From Rhodobacteraceae bacterium UBA3069 (GTDB taxonomy: Bacteria > Pseudomonadota > Alphaproteobacteria > Rhodobacterales > Rhodobacteraceae), in assembly GCA_002366795.1 (NCBI GenBank), contig DFBX01000063.1, positions 1 to 9,782 of the forward strand: a DNA stretch of 9,782 nt, in the 5' to 3' direction. The notes under the pieces were generated by a model. The model was not told the DNA's origin, did not search any database, and worked only from the letters and a program-made list of their open reading frames with translations. Within the stretch, counting starts at the first letter, position 1; the number at the start of each line of letters is the position of its first letter. The position numbers were made by a program, and so were the translations under genes. This document shows, one piece after another, positions 5,565 to 9,782 of this stretch.

Positions 5565-6575
5565 ATGAAAATTTTCAAGACGGCCGCTTTCGCGGCCAGC
5601 ATTGCCGTGACCGGTATGACCGGCGCCGCGACGGCCGAACAGGCCAGCTATGTTCTCGCCACCGCATCGACCGGCGGCACCTACTACCCCGTGGGGGTGG
5701 CGCTGGCCACGCTGGTCAAGGTCAAGCTCGAGCCCAAGCAGAAGATCGGCATGGCCGCGATCAGCTCGGCCGGATCGGGCGAAAACGTGCGCCTGATCCG
5801 CGAGGGTGAAGCGCAGTTCGGCATCATGCAGGGGCTTTACGGCTTCTATGCCGCCTCGGGCACCGGCCCGCTGGCCGAAGTGGGCAAGCAGGAAAACCTG
5901 CGCTCGGTCACCATGCTGTGGCAGAACGTCGAGCATTTCATCGTGGCCTCCGACGCCGCCGCCACCGGCACCGTCGGTGACTTGGTGGGGCTGAAGGGGG
6001 AATCCATGGCCCTGGGCAAGCAGAACTCGGGCACCATCGGGTCGAACCGTACCCTGCTCAAGGGTCTGGGCGTCGACATCGACAGTGATTACACGCTGGT
6101 GCACGGCGGCTATGGCCCCTCGGCCGAGGCGCTGCAGAACGGCCAGGTCAAGGGCATCGGCACGCCGGCCGGTGTGCCGGTCGGCGCCGTTAGCCAGCTG
6201 ATGGCCGCCGCAGGCGACAAGGTCACCTTGCTGAACTTCACCGAAGAGCAGATGGCCGCCGCCGATGGCGGGCGCGACCTGTGGACGCCCTACACCATCG
6301 CCGCCGGCACCTATCCGGGGCAGGAAGCCGACGTGCAGACCATCGCACAGCCCAACTTCCTGGCCACCAGCGCCGATCTGCCCGAAGAGAACATCTACAT
6401 GATCACCAAGACGATCTATGAAAACCTTCCCTTCCTGCAGGCGATCCACCCGACCACCAAGGCCATGGCGATCGAACACGCCATCGCGGGCCTGCCGGTG
6501 CCGCTGCACCCCGGTGCGCAGCGTTACTACGAGGAAGTCGGCATCAACGTTCCCGACCGTCTGAAAGCCAACTGA
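5565..6575 (+). CDS. TAXI-family TRAP transporter solute receptor
   Basis: This 336-residue periplasmic protein should capture the substrate and deliver it to the fused TRAP permease encoded next. A Sec signal peptide is visible: MKIFK, a hydrophobic stretch, and an ATA cleavage site at about 22-24, giving a mature protein from E25. TAXI hallmarks are ATASTGGTYYPVG (32-44) and SAGSGENVRLIREGEAQFGI (69-88), the fold entry and ligand-site region, followed by the family's usual length and domain pattern. TAXI receptors belong to TRAP systems with fused membrane subunits, which fits the neighbour. A longer frame reaches back to 5466, but it lacks a ribosome site and would bury the signal peptide. 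Known TAXI ligands are few (glutamate and 2-oxoglutarate-like compounds have been reported for some). The neighbouring lhgO remnant suggests a C5 hydroxy- or oxo-dicarboxylate, which is inference. Confidence 0.93.
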   Translation: MKIFKTAAFAASIAVTGMTGAATAEQASYVLATASTGGTYYPVGVALATLVKVKLEPKQKIGMAAISSAGSGENVRLIREGEAQFGIMQGLYGFYAASGTGPLAEVGKQENLRSVTMLWQNVEHFIVASDAAATGTVGDLVGLKGESMALGKQNSGTIGSNRTLLKGLGVDIDSDYTLVHGGYGPSAEALQNGQVKGIGTPAGVPVGAVSQLMAAAGDKVTLLNFTEEQMAAADGGRDLWTPYTIAAGTYPGQEADVQTIAQPNFLATSADLPEENIYMITKTIYENLPFLQAIHPTTKAMAIEHAIAGLPVPLHPGAQRYYEEVGINVPDRLKAN

Positions 6576-6589
6576 TCACTTTGACACAG

Positions 6590-6618
6590 GCCGGTCAGCG
6601 GTGCGCCCGCTGACCGGC
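6590..6618 (+). other. Intercistronic hairpin between receptor and permease
   Basis: GCCGGTCAGCG (6590-6600) pairs perfectly with CGCTGACCGGC (6608-6618), an 11-bp stem with a 7-base loop. It lies 14 bases after the receptor stop and 21 bases before the permease ATG. There is no T-tract, so full termination is unlikely. In binding-protein-dependent transporter operons such hairpins often protect the upstream mRNA or reduce read-through, so that receptor is made in excess over permease. Confidence 0.7.
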
Positions 6619-6639
6619 GTTTCATATCCCGAGGCTGCC

Positions 6640-8748
6640 ATGTTTTCCGACCAAACTGACGACGATTCCGCGGGCTCGCACCGCATCTTTTCCGCCCGCG
6701 TCGATCTCGCCCTGTCGCTTTTGTGTTGCGCCATCGCGGTCTGGCACATCTACGTCGCCTTCGATCCCATCGTGTCCGAGTTGCAGCGCAACGCCATGCA
6801 TTTCGCGGGCTTCGTGTTCCTCGCCGCAGTGCTTTACCCGCCTGCCAAGGGGCTGGCCAAGGCGCGGGGGCTGTTCTGGTTCGACGTCTGCCTGGGCACC
6901 CTGGCCGCCGCCGCGGCCATTCACCTGGCCTTCGCCGAAAACGCGATCTACGACCGGGGCGTGAAACTGGCCCCGCTCGACTGGGCCGCCGCCGCGATCT
7001 GCATCGCCGCCGCGATCGAGTTCACCCGCCGCCTGACCGGCTGGGTCATCCCGATCCTGATCGTGCTGGCCATCAGCTATATCGCCTTCTGGGGGAAATT
7101 CGTGGGCGGGGTGTTTTCCTTCCCCGGCCTCAGCCTGGAATCCGTCACCTTCCGCTCGATCTATGGCGATGACGCGATGTTCGGCACCATCGCGCGGATC
7201 TCGTCGACCTATGTGTTCCTGTTCATCATCTTCGGCGCCTTCCTGTTGCGCTCGGGCGCGGGCGAGTTCGTGATCAGCCTGGCGCGCGCCGTGGCGGGCC
7301 GCATGGTCGGCGGGCCCGGCATCGTGGCCGTCATCGCCTCGGGGCTGACCGGCACGATCTCGGGCTCGGCGGTGGCCAACACCGCCTCGACCGGGGTGAT
7401 CACCATCCCGCTGATGAAGCGCGCGGGCTTTTCGCCCAAGTTCGCCGGCGGGGTCGAGGCCGCCGCCTCGACCGGCGGCCAGCTGATGCCGCCGATCATG
7501 GGCGCCGGCGCCTTCGTGATGGCCAGTTTCACCCAGATTCCCTACGAGAAGATCGTCGCTGTCGCGGCCCTGCCCGCGCTTTTGTATTTCCTGTCGGTCG
7601 CCTTCTTCGTGCGGATCGAGGCGCGGCGCCAGAACCTGCCGCCGATGCCTTCGGACGGGCTGACGCTGGCCAAGGCCTTCGCCAACGGCGGCGCCAGTTT
7701 CGTGATCCCGATCGGCACGCTGATCGGCCTGCTGGTGTCGGGCTTCACCCCCACCTATGCCGCCGTCTTCGGCATCGTGACCGTGGTCGCCTCCAGTTGG
7801 CTGACCAAGACCCCGATGGGCCCGCGCGCGATCTACGAGGCGCTGGTGATGGGCACCAAGGGCATGGTGATGACCGCCGTGCTGCTGTGCGCCGTCGGGC
7901 TGGTGGTGAACGTGATCGCCACCGCCGGTGTCGGCAACACCTTCAGCCTGATGATCGCGCAGTGGTCGGGCGGCAACATCCTTGTGGCCCTGATCCTGGT
8001 GGCGCTGGCCAGCCTGATCCTGGGGATGGGCCTGCCGGTGACGGCGGCCTATATCGTGCTGGCCACGCTGTCGGCGCCCGCGCTGGCGGGCATGATCGCG
8101 GATCAGTTCGTGATCGCGCAGCTGGCCGCCGACACCCTGTCGGAACCGGCCAAGGCGGTGTTGCTGTTCGGCGTGCCCGAGCAGGCCGCGCTGCTGGCCG
8201 GGCCTTTGACGCAGGCCCAGGCGGCGGGCATCATTGGCGCGCTGCCGCTGGAGGTTGCCGCCCCGCTGCGCGACCTCGTGGTGCCGCAGGACGTGGCCGT
8301 TGCCGCGCTTCTGTCCGCCCACATGATCATCTTCTGGCTCAGCCAAGACAGCAACGTCACCCCGCCCGTGGCGCTGGCCGCCTTCACCGCCGCCGCCATC
8401 GCCAAGGCACCCGCCATGGCCACCGGCGTGCAAAGCTGGAAACTGGCCAAGGGCCTGTACATCGTGCCGGTGCTGATCGCCTATACCCCCTTCGTGTCGG
8501 GCAACTGGCCGGCGATGCTTCAGGTCTTCGCCTTTGGCGTGGTCGGAGTCTATGGCATCTCGGCCGCGCTTCAGGGCTGCATGGAGCGCCCCTTCGGCCC
8601 GGTGATGCGCGCGCTTTCGCTGGCCGCCGGGATCGCCTGCCTCTGGCCCGGGATGCTGCTGGTCAACCTCGCGGGCGTGGCGGGCGTCGTCGCCCTGCTA
8701 ATGCTGAACCTGCGCGCCGCCCCCGCCCTGGTCGAGAGCCGGGGATGA
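6640..8748 (+). CDS. TRAP transporter fused permease (4TM/12TM, TAXI-type)
   Basis: This 702-residue inner-membrane protein combines the small (DctQ-like, 4 TM) and large (DctM-like, 12 TM) TRAP subunits and should drive Na+-coupled uptake of the substrate bound by the TAXI receptor. The N-terminal helices run from about residue 20 to 160. The DctM part begins near YVFLFIIFGAFLLRSG. It carries the conserved GLTGTISGSAVANTASTGVI and AAASTGGQLMPPIMGAGAF blocks (about 235-290) and the C-terminal counterpart GMGLPVTAAYIVL and SQDSNVTPPVALAAF (about 566-580). Between these, residues about 485-556 form a long, less hydrophobic insert, which I recall from a subset of TAXI permeases with the SQDSNVTPP motif. 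The ATG at 6640 has GAGG five bases upstream; a GTG at 6601 lies in the loop of the hairpin and is unlikely. The stop overlaps the next start as ATGA. Confidence 0.93.
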   Translation: MFSDQTDDDSAGSHRIFSARVDLALSLLCCAIAVWHIYVAFDPIVSELQRNAMHFAGFVFLAAVLYPPAKGLAKARGLFWFDVCLGTLAAAAAIHLAFAENAIYDRGVKLAPLDWAAAAICIAAAIEFTRRLTGWVIPILIVLAISYIAFWGKFVGGVFSFPGLSLESVTFRSIYGDDAMFGTIARISSTYVFLFIIFGAFLLRSGAGEFVISLARAVAGRMVGGPGIVAVIASGLTGTISGSAVANTASTGVITIPLMKRAGFSPKFAGGVEAAASTGGQLMPPIMGAGAFVMASFTQIPYEKIVAVAALPALLYFLSVAFFVRIEARRQNLPPMPSDGLTLAKAFANGGASFVIPIGTLIGLLVSGFTPTYAAVFGIVTVVASSWLTKTPMGPRAIYEALVMGTKGMVMTAVLLCAVGLVVNVIATAGVGNTFSLMIAQWSGGNILVALILVALASLILGMGLPVTAAYIVLATLSAPALAGMIADQFVIAQLAADTLSEPAKAVLLFGVPEQAALLAGPLTQAQAAGIIGALPLEVAAPLRDLVVPQDVAVAALLSAHMIIFWLSQDSNVTPPVALAAFTAAAIAKAPAMATGVQSWKLAKGLYIVPVLIAYTPFVSGNWPAMLQVFAFGVVGVYGISAALQGCMERPFGPVMRALSLAAGIACLWPGMLLVNLAGVAGVVALLMLNLRAAPALVESRG

Positions 8749-8927
8749 CCGAAATCACCGAAACCGCCGATTTCACCGTCATCGGCGCCGGGATCGTCGG
8801 GCTGGCCACGGCCGTGGAATTGCAGCGCCGACATCCCGGCGCCCGCGTTCTGGTCGCAGGCGCGGGCGGGCCGGGGGGCCGGTGTTGCAATATCTTGCCG
8901 GGGCCGGGGTCGGTACGATCACCCTGA
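8745..8927 (+). pseudogene. lhgO: N-terminal fragment of L-2-hydroxyglutarate oxidase-like gene, fused to thiF
   Basis: The ATG at 8745 overlaps the permease TGA (ATGA), so it was translationally coupled to the transporter. The first 37 residues (to base 8855) contain VIGAGIVGLATAVELQRRHP followed by GARVLV. This is the FAD-binding GxGxxG strand-helix typical of the LhgO/DAO family (L-2-hydroxyglutarate oxidase, which yields 2-oxoglutarate). LhgO would continue with an acidic residue and a histidine/serine-rich motif; here the frame instead enters AGAGGPGG, the start of a ThiF nucleotide loop, and stops at 8925-8927 after a frameshift. Of a normal protein of about 400 residues, less than a tenth remains. 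The LhgO assignment rests on a short segment; another FAD-dependent oxidoreductase of the DAO superfamily is possible. Only a 60-residue non-functional peptide would be made. Confidence 0.65.
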
Positions 8928-9733
8928 TAGACGGCGACCTTGTGGCAGAAAGCAACCTGCACCGCCAATCCCTGTACCGTGTGCAGGATACCGCATGCCC
9001 CAAGGCAGAAGTCGCCGCCGAGGTGCTGGCCGCGCTGAACCCGGACGTCACCGTGCGCCCCTTGGTTGACTGGCTCACCCCCGCCAATGCGCCCGATCTG
9101 GTGGCGCAGGCCGATGTGGTGCTGGATTGCGCCGATACCTTTGGCGCCAGCTTCACCCTGTCAGATGTCGTATATGCGTCTGGCACGCCGCTCATATCGG
9201 CCTCGGCGCTGGGGCTGCGGGGCTATGTCGGCGGGTTTTGCCGCAGCGCGCCGTCCCTGCGCGCCGTGTTCCCTGATTTGCCGCACGGAGCTCCAACCTG
9301 CGAAACAGCAGGCGTTCTGGGGCCCGTGGTGGCCGCGATCGGCGCGATACAGGCGCAGATGGCGCTGGCCGTTCTGCTTGATCTGGCCCCCTCCCCGCTG
9401 GGTCGGATGATGGTCTTGGACACCGCCAACTGGCGCACCTCGGACTTCCGCTTTGAGGGGGCCCCCGAACCGGACCGCCCCGCACCTTTCATCGCCCCGG
9501 ACCAGATCACCCGTGCCGACATGGTGATCGACCTACGCAGCGAAAGGTCCGCCCCCTTTCGCGCTGGCGGACGACACCTCGCAGCCGACGCCTTGCCTGA
9601 TCTGCCATTGCCTGACCTTGGCACACGTATCGGGCTGGCCTGTCAAACAGGTCTGCGCGCCCATAACGCCGGGGCCGCCCTGCGCCACCGCTGGGCCGGG
9701 GAAATCGCGCTGTTGGCGCTGCCCGGCACCTGA
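8847..9733 (+). pseudogene. ThiF/MoeB-family adenylyltransferase with rhodanese domain, truncated and frameshifted
   Basis: From 8847 the sequence encodes the Rossmann loop VLVAGAGG of an E1-like sulfur-carrier-activating enzyme. A missing base in the GC run at 8871-8881 then shifts the frame, and from 8882 it reads on as VLQYLAGAGVGTITLIDGDL to the TGA at 9731-9733. Visible E1 features are the ATP-site ESNLHRQ, PKAEVA, the DCADTF strand (canonical form D.(T/A)DN) and PTCETAGVLGPVVAAIGAIQ near the second zinc-Cys position. The first CxxC pair is replaced (FCRSAPSL). A rhodanese-like domain ends the protein, with ADMVIDLRS, a GGRHL motif and the active-site loop CQTGLRA. Such enzymes adenylate ThiS or MoaD. 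The usual N-terminal 25 or so residues, including the RY.RQ segment, are lost to the lhgO fusion. A sequencing error could explain the frameshift but not the truncation. Confidence 0.75.
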
Positions 9734-9766
9734 CCCCTCCCCCCACACCACATGACGGAGACAGTC

Positions 9767-9782
9767 GTGAAAAAGATACTCT
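9767..9782 (+). CDS. Start of a further gene, probably with a signal peptide (partial)
   Basis: A GTG at 9767 is preceded by GGAG at 9757-9760 with a 6-base gap and begins M/V-K-K-I-L, the usual opening of a Sec signal peptide. An ATG at 9752 is in the same frame (MTETVVKKIL) but has no ribosome site. Only five full codons are visible. Downstream of a thiF-like gene, a substrate-binding protein for thiamine or its pyrimidine precursor would be plausible, but this is a guess from gene order only. Confidence 0.45.

Noticed and set aside
6622..8433. 603-residue open frame on the minus strand opposite the TRAP permease
   Set aside because: Its composition (His, Gln, Gly, Arg, Asp rich, no domains) is the usual shadow of a high-GC gene. 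The plus-strand permease has clear family motifs throughout.
7797..8927. Long plus-strand frame ending with the lhgO fragment
   Set aside because: The part before 8745 is an out-of-frame shadow of the permease. The real start is the ATG at 8745 in the ATGA overlap.
1..9782. CRISPR array or tandem repeat array
   Set aside because: No regularly spaced repeats were seen anywhere in the window.

Overview
The window looks like a GC-rich alphaproteobacterial chromosome, most likely Rhodobacteraceae or a close relative. This rests on the codon bias, the DctB/DctD-style regulatory pair, the TAXI-type TRAP transporter, and phage genes of a kind I know mainly from Rhodobacterales prophages and gene transfer agents. 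No species can be named from the sequence alone.

Layout. (1) Positions 1-432, minus strand: the N-terminal 144 codons of an unrecognised protein that runs off the left edge. (2) Positions 448-1942, plus strand: a collapsed prophage. A short head-tail joining-like gene and a DUF6441-type gene are followed, without any stop, by the C-terminal tail of a GTA/phage baseplate 'megatron' protein. That tail runs in frame into the C-terminal half of an EamA/DMT permease, so large deletions have left three unrelated gene pieces head to tail. (3) Positions 2020-2132: tRNA-Pro(CGG) with an intrinsic terminator. (4) Positions 2133-2352: a non-coding spacer with a possible IS end and a direct repeat. (5) Positions 2353-8748: the intact core of the window, namely a DctB-like sensor kinase, a DctD/NtrC-like regulator that has lost the sigma-54 contact loop (GAFTGA), a TAXI-family periplasmic receptor, and a fused 4TM/12TM TRAP permease. 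(6) Positions 8745-9733: a broken chimera. The first ~37 codons of an L-2-hydroxyglutarate oxidase-like gene (LhgO), coupled to the permease by ATGA, are fused to a 5'-truncated ThiF/MoeB-rhodanese gene that also carries a one-base frameshift. (7) Positions 9767-9782: start of a further gene, probably with a signal peptide.

How the genes work together. The kinase should sense a small carboxylate in the periplasm and phosphorylate the regulator, which likely controls the adjacent TAXI-TRAP importer. The lhgO remnant suggests that the ancestral operon imported and oxidised a 2-hydroxy acid such as 2-hydroxyglutarate; this is inference. The transport and regulation block is intact, whereas the genes on both sides are truncated, fused or frameshifted, so this stretch has been assembled by repeated deletion or insertion events.

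The strongest points for follow-up are the GAFTGA-less DctD-like regulator tied to a TAXI transporter, and the series of gene-gene fusion junctions near 1350, 1545 and 8850.
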